DNA from: Monoplex corrugatus
Taxonomy: Eukaryota > Mollusca > Gastropoda > Littorinimorpha > Ranellidae
Direction: 5' to 3'
Assembly: GCA_030674185.1 (NCBI GenBank)
Contig: JAPXFY010000022.1
Coordinates: 38,984,130-39,048,129, forward strand
DNA: 64,000 nucleotides
Within the stretch, counting starts at the first letter, position 1; every line of letters starts with the position of its first letter. The translations under genes were made by a program, and so were the position numbers. The notes beneath the pieces were generated by a model. It was not told the DNA's origin. It ran no database searches and worked only from the letters and a program-made list of their open reading frames with translations. Shown here piece after piece: positions 1 to 12,081 of the stretch.

Positions 1-277
1 AGGCATTTAAAAAAAAAAAGTGCTTGAAAAGTCCTTAAATTTTTTGTCTGGAAATCTGTATGAACCCTGTACTACTACTACTACTATCATACATCATTTG
101 TCATTATTGTTATTAATATCTTGGCATACAAAGTTTAAATGACCTCAACTGGAACTTCTATAGACTGTACAAATTTAGCATAAATTTGCTATAAAGTATA
201 AGGCCACCAAAGCAGTACGTAATATTCATGTTGTTTTTTTTAATGCTGAGAACAGAGAGGGTGGGTGATATATATAC

Positions 278-470
278 TAGCAGTTTCAGTTTCAGTTTCA
301 GTTTCAGTTTCTCAAGAAGACATCTCCGCGCTCGGAATGAATTCCATATGCACTAACATCACAGGTGCCATGTGTATCGTGATCATGGCACAAGCCTTAA
401 CTAAGCCTGCACATAAACCCATGAGCTGGACAGGTCCTGAGGCCCTACCTAGACTATGTTTTACCTAGTC
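278..470 (+). repeat. Dispersed repeat R2, copy 1
   Basis: It begins with (CAGTTT)n and continues through CGCGCTCGGAATGAATTCC and GAGCTGGACAGGTCCTGAGG. The same order recurs at 1738-1862. There is no coding capacity. A retroposon 5' or 3' end is possible. Bases 1-277 show only AT-rich sequence and a short (ACT)n. Confidence 0.6.
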
Positions 471-552
471 TATATTTTATACTGGTATTTTATCAGCCTA
501 CCACTGGAATAATCTTGGTTACAATTACTTATAAATGACGTGTATCTTATTC

Positions 553-615
553 GTATGGAGGGCCGTGATCGCCGACACTACGTGGCAGAGCGCAAGATGA
601 TGATAATGATGAACC
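553..615 (+). mobile_element. LINE E family 3'-terminal scrap
   Basis: The short match GGAGGGCCGTGATCGCC..GGCAGAGCGCAAGATGATGATAAT corresponds to the extreme 3' end of LINE E (compare 54475-54520), including the GATGAT tail. It is about 60 bases long and dead on arrival. Bases 616-1028 show nothing recognisable. Confidence 0.5.
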
Positions 616-1028
616 ATCAACGTTGTCCACAGGGACCCAAAAGAACAAAAGGACAGCATGTATGTGGCAGAATCCTTGATTGGTGTAGATTTCTATGGAA
701 AGTGTGATGGATTTAGTGCATGTTAAATTGGTCCTTGGGTTTTCACACAGGCTGATTGGTTGTTTTGATAAAGCCATGGACTCAGCAGCAGCATAACCAA
801 ATTTCTCTGAGGTCTCCGAATACCTGAATTACAAGATCAAAGAGTCCATATACACATGATTTTTATGTATAAGATGTTTGAGGGGTTGGTGCTGGCTGTT
901 CTTGTCACACTTTTTTCACACCAGTGGACAGAAACCAACAGGTGAGCATAGCCAATAATATTTCACATTTGCCAACAATATGACGGAAAACTTCATTACC
1001 AAATTGTCTGGTCATAATGACAGAGCAT

Positions 1029-1206
1029 TTAACCCTTTGACTCCCACACCCTATCCACCAACTGCAAAAACTTAATCCTTTGATTCCCTCACCCTGTAAG
1101 AAGCTGGTGGATAGGGTGAGGGAATCAGAGAGTTAAGTTTTTGCTTTGCTAACATGATTGGCAATACAGGATGCTGGTAGACAGGGTGCGGGAGTCAAAG
1201 GGTTAA
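1029..1206. mobile_element. TTAA-flanked palindromic MITE, copy 1
   Basis: TTAA is present at both ends. The left arm CCCTTTGACTCCCACACCC is the complement of the right arm. An inner palindrome (ATCCACCA..TGGTGGAT) sits in the middle. TTAA duplications and CCCTTT ends are typical of piggyBac-superfamily MITEs. No ORF. Confidence 0.8.
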
Positions 1207-1383
1207 GATCCATGGCTTGGCTTGAAGCTAACCTCTATATATCTGAAGGCCATTCGTCACCCATCACCTGCGACCTACGTGTGTGGGGATGGTCGCTCCA
1301 TACCAGGTTAGAGGTGGCCTTTTCTAGAGGAATAGAACTGATGATGTTGGTTGATTTTGTAAATTGTTTCTTTTTTTCCCCAG

Positions 1384-1478
1384 AAATTCGGAAAGGGAAA
1401 CGGCATCGCAATTTCAATGCAAAGAGAGTTCATCTGGAAGAATCTGAGAAAGAAGAATCACCTGTGTCATTAGAAGAG
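1384..1478 (+). CDS. TMCO6: TMCO6-like exon 1 (first visible): basic IBB-like segment
   Basis: The acceptor is tttttttccccag and the donor is gtatgt. The exon begins with two bases of a split codon and ends at a codon boundary. It encodes IRKGKRHRNFNAKR followed by an acidic stretch (EESEKEESPVSLEE). Such a basic cluster is the hallmark of the importin-beta-binding-like N-terminus in the importin-alpha/TMCO6 group. The split first codon shows that at least one more coding exon lies upstream. Confidence 0.72.
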
Positions 1479-4400
1479 GTATGTTTTAACATTTTAAATA
1501 TGTTTATAATGCTGAGTTTTCATTGGGAGAGTTTTGTTTTAACTTAAGCATGTTTGAGGATACATATGTCTGATTTTAAGCAGACATCATATCATAACCT
1601 GGTTACGCCTAGTTTTCATTTGGACAGTAGTGTTTTAACTTAAGCATGTTTGAGGATATTTATGTCTGATTTTGAGTGGATCCCATATCATAATCTGGTT
1701 ATGCTGAGTTTTCATTCGGAGAGTTATATTTTGACTTAAGTTTCAGTTTGTTTCTCAATATGATGTCTCTGCGCTTGGAATGAATTCCATGTGATGATAA
1801 TCATGGCACAAGCCTTAAGCCTGCACATAAACTTATGAGCTGGTCAGGTCCTGAGGTCCTATCTAGCCTATAAAAAATAAACTGTGACCCACCTGAGGGT
1901 GTCTCATTTGTTTTCTTTGCTGCCCATGGGACTCTCAATATTCTTCTTAGAAACAACATTCCAGTTGCCTGAGTCTTGTTTTGACTTTGCATTTTAATTG
2001 TCCAGGCTTCAGATCCATAAAAGAGTGTTGGCTGTATATGACACTGAAGATGAGTGTTGCCCTTACAAATGCTGGCCTTGAGAAAAGTTGAGATCTGTAC
2101 CAACCCAGAATCTTAAGGCTTTTGCCGTGTTGGTTAACATTTACCTTTTTTTTTTACTTTAAATTAGTAATGATTATTTCTATGTTAAATCTATTGTGAT
2201 AATTTCTGTGATATATTAATTATGATGATTTCCATGTTAAATTAATTATGATGATATATGTGTTAAATTAATTAGGATGATTTCTCTGTTGAATATGATG
2301 ATTTATGTGTTAAATGGATCATGACACCGTGTTAAATTGATTATGATGATTTCTGTGTTAGATTGATTATGATGATTTCTGTGTTAAATTAATTATGATG
2401 ATTTCTGTGTTAAATTGATTATGTCAGTTTCTGTGTTAAACTGATTATGATGATTTCTGTGTTAAATTAATTATGATTCCTGTGTTAAATTGATTATGAT
2501 GATTTCTGTATCAAATTAATTATGAAGATTTCTGTGTTAGATTGATTATGAAGATTTCTGTGTTATATTGATTATGATGATTTCTGTGTTAATTAATTAT
2601 GATGATTTCTGTGTTAAATTGATAATGATGATTTCTGTGTTAAATTAATCATGATGCTTTTTGTGTTAATTGTGATGATTTCTTGTGTTAAATTAATTAT
2701 GATGATTTCTGTGTTAAATTAATCATGACAATTTCTGTGTTAACCCTTTGATTCCCACACTGCCTGTCTAACCAACTACAAAAACATAACCTTTTGATTT
2801 CCTCACTCTATCCACCAGCTTCCTGCAGGAAGCCAGTGGATGGGGTGAGGGAGTCAAAGGATTAAATTTTTGCTTGGGTAGTATGGTTGACAATGCAGGA
2901 TGCCAGTGGATAGGGTGTGGGAGTGAAAGGGTTAAATTATGATGATTTCTGTGTTAATTTAATTATGATGATTTCTGTGTTAAATTGATTATGATGATCT
3001 CTGTATTAAATTAATGATGAAGATTTCTGTGCTAAATCAAATATGACGATTTCTGTGTTGTCGGCCGTTTGTGCAGACAGAGGCAGCATGCAGAGAGTTA
3101 CTGAACAAGGGAGACCACTCCATGGCGTCCTTGATGAAGCTGCGACGAGCATTCACGCAGGGACCAGAGTACGTCGATGTTTTCTTCAGGTACTCCATTT
3201 TGCTTACTGGTACATGTGTTAAAGGCCATGATCAACGTGCACGATAATCAGGTCATGATAGTCAAGTGGGTGAAACATCACACTTCCAGTTGGAAGGTCT
3301 GGGATTCGATCCTGCCTGGATACTTCCCGTCTGGCAGGTGAAAGGGTGAAAATTTTTCCGTTCATAGATTTATGATGTCCATCATCTCTATTGATTTATG
3401 ATGCCCATCATCTGTGTCACCCCCCCCCCCCCCCCTCCAACCCAAATGAGAAAAAAAACAAAACTTGTTTATAACGAATGTCATTACTATCATCATTTTT
3501 TCCTCCAAGTCTTATGTTGCTCTTCATCTTTCATCTTGAAAGAATTTTAATTATTTTTAACTGTTGTCTTTTATTGAAATGGAAGTTGTTTTTGACACGT
3601 GTTTAGCCCTGTAGGGCTCTAGCAGTTGCTGGCTACAAGCAATATGAACTGAACTGTTTGTTTTCAACGTGTGTTAGCCCTGATATGGCTCTAGTAGTCT
3701 GGCTGGGCTATACAGCAATTGAACCTGAACTTGGGTGTTGTTTTTAATGTGTTAGCCCTATATGGCTCTAATAGTCGGCTGGGCTATAGCAGAATGAACC
3801 TGAACTTGGGTGTTGTTTTTAATGTGTTAGCCCTGGTATGGCTTAGTAGTCGGCTGGGCTATAAGCAATATGAACCTGAACTTGGGTGTTGTTTTTAAAG
3901 TGGTGTTAGCCCTAACATGGCTCTAAAAGTTGGCTGGGCTACAAGCAATTTGAATGTGAACGTGGGTGTAGTTTTTAACGTGGTGTTAGCCCTGATATGG
4001 CTGTAGTAGTCAGCCGGGCTATAAGCAATATGACTTCAACTTGTTTCAGGGTAGACAACTGCCTGCCAAGCTTGGTGGGCATTCTGACAGGAGGCAGAAT
4101 CGAACTCCAGGAACAAGCGGCCTGGTGCCTGACCAACTTGGCCACCGGGCGCCCAGAACACGTCCTGGCTGTGGCCAAGGCAGCTGCGCCCTACTGCATC
4201 ACCTATGTTTCAGGTTCAAGTCCCCTTCTGCAGGTGGGTGTGTTGGGATGGAAATGTGTTTTTGAATTAAGCGTGCCTGTGTGAAGGAGAGATTTTGTTT
4301 TGTTTTGTTTCGTTTCGTTTCGCTGTCCCAAATTCTAGGTCGTTTGGCCCTTACCACTTATTCCTGCTTTTTTGTTCATTTGTTTTCTTTCATAAACCGT

Positions 4401-6671
4401 TTGACTCCCGCATCCTATCCACCAACTGCAAAAAAATTAGCCCTTTTATTCCCTTACCCTATCCACCAGTTTCCTGTAGGAAGCTGATGGATAGGGTGAG
4501 GGAATCAAAGGGTTAAGTTTTTGCTTTGCTAGCATGGTTGGTGATACAGGATGCTGGTGGACAGGGTGAGGGAGTCAAAGGGTTAATAGAGGTTTAACTG
4601 TTTCGGGATTTAAAAAATTTTTTTTTTTATTGAATGAGGTTTAACCCTCTTATCTTCATTACGACCGCAGCCGACAGTTCTGCCGGCACTGCCTAGCGCT
4701 TCATTACTGCCGTACCCGACCGTAAAAGTCAGCCACGAGCATGGGCTATTTTGATCACGCACTGATCACATGTTTCTGGCCCTGGGAGACTGACAATTGG
4801 TCAAACATTCTTGGTATCATCCAATGAGATGATCTTGGGAAAATAAGCACTACACACACATCCATTCACTTATGCTTGGGTGCGAAATGTGGTTGGGGTA
4901 TTTTCATTCATGCCTCGTAGCTTGTGAAAAAATGGTGATGCCCTTTGTAGCAGACGGTTTTCAGGATGCAGATGATTCTCCAGATTATTCAGAGGAGGAA
5001 TTAAATACTACTGTTCGTAAATTAGGAAAACACGAAGAAGATGTAGCTGAGTCAGATATTGAGGTTTGTAAGGGGGAAGATGATGAAAACTGTGATTTAG
5101 GAGAGCAGACCGACACAGAAGATAACGCTCCGCTGGCCGCATTCCAGCGAACGTGGCACTCATCACTGGGTCTGCTGACAGTAAAGAAATTTGATCTCTG
5201 GATCGGACCAACTTGTATACTGCCAGCTGATGCCAAACCTTTACATTATTTCTTTTTGTTTTTGTACAGACAATTAGTAAACTGTATTATGAACATTGAA
5301 TGTAGTTTTGTAGTGGAAAGAAAAATAATGATAAAAACTACCTGAACAAACTGTGTAAATACCTGAGGAGCGCTTGGTGATGTTTGGTGACCACTGTGAG
5401 TACTATCACATGGAAATGCTGTTAGACACTTTAGCTAAGCCATACTCTAATTCATCACTCATCTGTATGTGTTGTGGTCACGTATAGGTGTGCTTCTCTT
5501 GTTTTCGTATATATGTCACTTATTTATTCATCTTTGGTGACATCTTTGGTGACAATGACTTGACAAGCAGTGGTTAGAAAGACATACTCACTTGGATATG
5601 GAAGTAAAGCATGTTTACCAACACCTGACAAATTTCTAGCTTTATATCTGATCAGACATGCTCACAGTGTACTCATGAACAGAGTAACCCTATTTGGGGG
5701 GAAAAAGCTTGAGAAAATTCGAAATCTAGGGGCAGTTCAGCTCTCTAGAATGCAAATACAGGAGGGTTAACATCTCCACCCACCTGAGGTGAGGTGTCCG
5801 AGGGTTTGTAATTTCTCCCCAGTTGTTTTTGTGTGTGACAAGCCATTAACTCACTCAGCTCTAACAGCCGGATATGCGGACAGGCTCGGCGAAGTGCTTC
5901 CTTACTAAGGGCCGGATATACGGATCTGACCTTCAAAAATTTCCACTGGTGACAGAGTGCTGTGTAGTGGAAATTGAAGTGGGTCATGCTAAAGCCTCAT
6001 TACCACAGAGTAATATTTGACCACTGCATGTGGCGAGTGACCTATGACCGGTCAGCCACAGAGCTATCTTTGTGCTGACCCCTTTCCTGTTTACCACGAG
6101 AGAGCAATGACGTCTCAGCTGCAAACGAGTTGCGCTCACAGCAGTCGAACAAGACGTGTTTGCACTTTATGTCGGGCAAAAAAGTCATTCTTACCGAGGG
6201 GTCTGACTCTGAAGATGCAGAACAGTATGAAGAAAGTGGTTTTAGCCCATCAGAAGGGATGGAATCGATGAAAATGTGTCTGACAGAGAAGGTGAAAGGA
6301 AGAGAGGGGTGGGTGTGGTGAGTGACACAGTGTGTACCCGTGGCCTTCGTAGCGCGGTACTTATGCAAATAGCCCACTAGCTGATCTGACAGAGGTTGGT
6401 TTTGTTGTTTCGTGATGAATGTCTGCTTGAAGATTTTATGTGTGTGTGTGTTTTCCTTTCAGTTATTCCTCCATACACAGACAGCAAAACACATAGGCTA
6501 AACTTGTATGGCATTACAGACCACGCCCCCATTCATTTTTTGACCAAATATTCAGTGACCTGATTATGAAGCACATGGTTGATGAAACAAAGAGATTCAG
6601 TGATCAAAGCCTTCAGGCATAAGGGGAACTAGCAAAATAGTTTGAAAATGGAACAGCAGTAAATGAAATGC

Positions 6672-6704
<33 letters not shown>

Positions 6705-6924
6705 TGTGTGTGTGTGGTGGTTGTGTGGTGTATGTGATTGTGTGTGTATGTGTTTGTGGTGTGTGTGTGTGTGTATGTGTGTGTGTGTGTGTGTGATGTG
6801 GATAAGTGTGTGATATGTGTGTGTGTGTGTGTGTGTGTGTGTATACATCTGCACTGTTATGTGCATGTGGATGTTTGTACTGTGTGTGGATGTTTGTATT
6901 GTGTGTGTGCACTCTGTGTATGTG

Positions 6925-6989
<65 letters not shown>

Positions 6990-9900
6990 TGTTGTATGTA
7001 TGAATGTGATTGTATGGTGTGTGTATGGATGTAGGTGTCTGGGTGTGTGTGTCTGTGTGTTGAGGTTATAGTTTTGAAACCTTGTGCTGTGCTTATTTAG
7101 TCAAACAATAATCATATGTTACTGTTTCAAGAATGTGTGCTTTGTTAATATTTTTCATGAATTTTCCAATTCCATTCAAGCACTTGGTATGCTGAAGCCG
7201 ACTATAAATCGCCAAGTAGTCAGCAGCATTTTGCTGACTTTAGCTGAATTGTATAAAGTAGAAATCTCAGGTAGCCATTGTTCACTCTCTACTGGGATTT
7301 TCAATGTGATTTATGTGGAAAACTGTCCACTTTTCAGGAGCAGTGTGAACTTTACCACTATCCAATTGCAGCCACCCTCAATTTTGTTGTCACAAAAAAT
7401 ATTTTCTCTCATCACCACCTACAAAAAGAGAACTGTAAAAGTTACAACTTTGAAACTCTGTAATATGCTTATTCAATCAAACAATAATCGTGTTTGGAAA
7501 TTTCAAGAGTGTTTGTTTCCTCATTATTTTTTTATTATTTTTTTAAACACCTGTACAAACCGCCTGTATACAGGAGAATGTGAAATGACAAATCGACAAG
7601 TTATCTGTAATAAGTTATTGATTTTAGTTTATTTGTAGGGAATAGAAACTCTCAATTAGTTATTGTTTACTCTCTACTGGTATTTCCAATGTGATTTATG
7701 TGAAAAACAGTCCTCTTTTCAAGAACAGTGAGAACTTCCCTTATATGCTCTTGTGATCACCCTCATTTTCATTACCATGAAAACATACCTTGTTTTACAA
7801 CTGGCAACAAAAAGAGTACCATAAAGGTTACAGCTTTGAAACTTTGGAAAATGCTTGTTCAATATGATGATAATCATGTGTCAAAATTAAAAGAATATGT
7901 GTATAGCCGTTATTTTTTAATGATCTTTTTAAAAACCTATACAAACGCCCAGTATACAGAGGAATGTTAAATTCCAAATCGCCTAGTAGGGAGTGAGTTA
8001 ATCCTTTAACTTCTTTGGTCTGTTCACCAGAGACTGGATGAGGGCAGAAAAGAGTTAACTGATATTTTGTGTATCCCCGTGAGGATACCGGGGGCTCTTT
8101 CAGTATAAATAGTATCCTCACCTTCTGGAAATTCTGTGCTTGAAAGTTTCTCTTTTCTGTCACTCTCTTTGTTTCTTTCTTCCTCCTTTGCTTTCTATCA
8201 TTTCTTCCTATCATTTTTCGCCTTGCTGGTCCATTCACCTGTATGTGTTTGATAAAGTCTTATGTACTTTCTCTTAAGATTGATAGTTGGGTACATGTAT
8301 TAAGCACATTTTTGGCTCTAGGGAAGTGAGATATGCGGAAGCAATTTTAGGTAATTTAGGCCCATTTTTATATATGTTTTAATATACCTCTGTTTCATTT
8401 TGTATTCGAGTATGTTTTTTAAATCCCCTGTGTAATAAATTGGACGGAGTGGTCAGCACCATGGGCATCTCCTTAGATTATGTACGTGAGCGCATTGATG
8501 TGTGTTCTTAATTTTCTTTTCCTTTTTTCCCCTCTGTTGAAATATGTGTATGTTTTGAAAGGGTTATAGCCCTGATATGACTCTATGCAGTCGGTTGGGC
8601 TTTAAAAAAAATATCGGTAACAATAGTAATAGATGTTTTGTGTTCAGGACCAGTGTGCGTGGGCGCTGGGTAACATTGCCGCTGAGAATGTGGAGTGTCG
8701 TCAACTTTTGCATTCCATGGGATGTCTTTCTCCACTCATCCAACTTTTACAGGTAATAATTTGTTTTCAATCTGTCTTGTTTTCTATAACATTTTAACTG
8801 TTTGACTCCTGCACCCTATCCACCAACTGCAAAAACTTAACCCTTTGATTCCCTTACCCTATCCACCAGCTTCCTGCATATCTGAGAAAAATATTGATGC
8901 AAAAACAAACCCCAAAACAAAACAAAAAAATGAGCTGATCTTTTCCAGGGTAACTGGCTCCTTACAGATTACTATCTTTTTCACTATGAATAATTTATTT
9001 TTAGCCAGTTCATGAATATGTGAAAGAAAAAGGGTGAACTCTCAGAAATTTACATAGTATGTGCAACTTGTTTATTACTTGTTATATTGTCATCAGATTG
9101 TGCTGTTCCCCCCATTGGGATGCTGGGGCTCTTTCAGTATAAACAGTATACCTACCTTCTGGAAATTCTGTGCTGGAAATTTCCTCTTTTCTGTCACTCT
9201 CTTTGTTTCTTTCTTCCTCCTTTGATTTCTGTCTTCCTATCATTTTCTGCCATGCTGGTCCATTCACCTGTACATGTTCAATAAAGTCTTAGTGTTTTCT
9301 TTTTGGATTGATAAGCAGTTTTACTTAATTTAGGCCTGTTTTTATACATGTTTTAGTGTCCTTATTTCTGTTTAAATGTGTATTCATGTATGTTTTTTAA
9401 ATTCCCTTTGTGATTAATTGGACAGAATGGTCAACACCAGGGGCATCTCCTCAGATTATATGCGTGAATGCATTGATATGTGTAGATAATTTTCTTTTCC
9501 GTTTTTTCTGGTGAAGTATTGTGTATATTTTGAACTTGTTCTAGCCCTGATATGGCTCTACGCAGTCGGCTGGGCTTTAAACAACAACAACAATGACAAT
9601 AATAGTGGTAATTGTACCAGTTGCCGTGGTGCAGTGGTTAATGCAACAGACTGGAAGATTGTGGGTTCGAATCACCATCAGTACCTTCAAAAATCATTGT
9701 GAGATTTTTCGGCTCTTACCCAGAGTTGGGTATGCTATGGGCTCATTGGGAAGACTTGAACCACACAGTTGAGTCTCATCCACTTCGTGGATGCGTCATT
9801 GAGGGTGTTGCTCAAATTTTCTGACCAGCACTGCAGGTCTGGTTAACGCCAAGATATATTATGATAGTAAGCATAGAGTCCAGCCCTGTCACGCAGTCTC

Positions 9901-12048
9901 AATTCTAGATGGAACTCCGTAGCATCATGATTATCATCCACATCGACATCATCATCATCGTATAATAAAAACTGTTTCAGCTGCTGTGACCATTAAAGTG
10001 GCGTAGAAAATGGGACGAAAAAAAAAAGGTGAGCACAAAGGTAACCTCCCTGAGTGCAATAATCCTTTAAAAAAAAAAAAGTAATTGTGGCATTGATATG
10101 ATTTTTTTATACTTGTTTTTCTTGTTTGTTTGTTTTTTTCCCACAAACCAGAGCTCCACCCCACCCTGCATGAAATCAGCAGCATTTGCCATCAGCAACT
10201 TGATTAGGGAACTACAAGATATGGCAGAGTGAGTTACCCTTTTTTCCTCATCACCTTTGTCTTCTGTTTGAGCATGATCACATTCTTCAGATGTGACCCA
10301 ACATGGGTAAACCAGTCTAAAGTGTAAAATGTTCATTCCTGAATTTTTAAAGTATCTTAAAATTTCAGAGTTTATGAATTGGCATGCAGAATGTGAATTA
10401 TCTATTATCATTTTCTGTTTAGATGCATTTAAACTGTTGCCATGTATTCTTGTAGGTTATGAATTCACATGCACAATACGGAATGTGAATTATCTATTAT
10501 TATTTTGTTTAGATGTATTTGAACTGTTGTCAAGTACTGAATCATTTGAACTGTTGTCAAGTACTTTTGTAATTTATTAATTCACATACAGAATACAGAA
10601 TGTGAATTATCTATTATCTTTAAATGCATTCTATTATCTTTAGATACATTTGAATTTTTGTCAAGTATTTTTCACTAGGGGAGTGATACATTCATGACAT
10701 TTTGGAAAAAAAATGTGTTCTTGTTTTTTTTTTGTTTTTTTTTTTTATAAAGAAGTCATGACCTGGATATGGCCTGATCGCCTTAGAGTGTAAAGAGTTA
10801 AGGGTGGAAACACTTTGCTTGAGGGGAAGTGGGGGGTTCTCTGAGGACCTTCTGCTGGCCAGCTCTCCCCAGAGTTCTTTGCTACTGACTCCTTTATGTT
10901 AACCCTTTCACTCCCGCAGCCTGCCAATAAGCTGCAAAAACTTAACCCTTTGACTCCCTCACCCTGTCTGCCAGCTTCTTGGATAGAGTGAGGAAGTCAA
11001 AGGGTTACGTTTTTGCTTTGCTGACATGGTTGACAATGCAGAATGCTGGAAAACAGGTTGCAGGTGTTTGCAATTGTAAGATACAATACAATGAATCATC
11101 ATCATCATCATCATGTGCCCTGCCACATGGCTTTGGCGATCATGGCCCCCCGTACAAATCTATGCTTTGTCGCTGCAAGTACCTCTCCCACCCTCTCTGT
11201 CCTCAGCCACCCTGCAAGTCCATCCAGTTTTTTCTCCGTGGGTCTACCTCGTGTTCTCTTTCCCTCCAGTTTTCCTGGGAAAGTGAAGATGGATGTTGCA
11301 GACTCACAATATGGACAGATCTCAGTTGACCCAGTGTTTACCCATTCAGCTGTTTTTAGTCAAGCTGTAACTGGCTACCCTATGGGGATGCCGGGGGCTC
11401 TTTCAGAATAAACAGTATGCCCATCTTCTGGAAATCCTGTGCTAGAAATTCCTCTTTTCTGTCACTCTCTTTGTTTCTCTCTTGCTCATTTGCTTTCTGT
11501 CATCTTTACCTATCATTTTCTGCCTTGTGGGTCCATTCACCTGTATGCGTAGTGTAAAGCCTTGGATACATTTTCTTAGGATTTGATAATTTGGTACATG
11601 TATTAAGTGCATTTTGGGGTTTAAGAAAATGCCTTACATGCTTTCTCTGAGGATTGATAATTGGGTGCATGTATTAATTGCATTTTAAGTTCTAATGGAA
11701 TATCTGCAGAAGCAGCTTTAGGTAATTTAGACCTGTTTTTATGTATGTTTTAGTATCTTTAGTTATGTTGATATTAGTATTCAGGTTTGACATTTTTTAA
11801 CCCCCCTGTGTGATAGATTGGATGAGTGGTCAGCACCAGGGGCATAACCTTAGATTATGTGCGCAAATGCATTGATACATGCACTTAATTTTCTTTTCCA
11901 TTTTTTTCCATTTTTTTCTCTGCAGTGAGATATGATGTACATTTTGAGATGGTTACAGCCCTGTTACATTTCCAGATGGTTATAGCCCTGTTATGGCTCT
12001 GGGCAGTCGACTGGCTTTAACCTGTTTGACGCTTCAGGCGCCACATGG

Positions 12049-12081
<33 letters not shown>

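Larger units (their letters stand above)
5846..8001 (+). mobile_element. piggyBac-like remnant pB-2 (TTAA-flanked)
   Basis: TTAA at 5846-5849 and 7998-8001 with terminal CTCACTC in inverted orientation. The interior holds an acidic ORF (6169-6321), a broken DDE_Tnp_1_7 start (6467-6632), a long (GT)n and ~385-bp tandem repeats at the 3' side. The layout parallels the 45088-48426 element. Confidence 0.7.

Noticed and set aside
1..1383. First coding exon of TMCO6
   Set aside because: Searched for a start codon followed by a basic segment and a donor in a phase fitting exon 1. Nothing convincing was seen, so the exon is presumed upstream.
7084..7638. A 184-codon frame
   Set aside because: It lies in the AT-rich tandem block of pB-2, has no domain, and the paralogous unit does not keep the frame.
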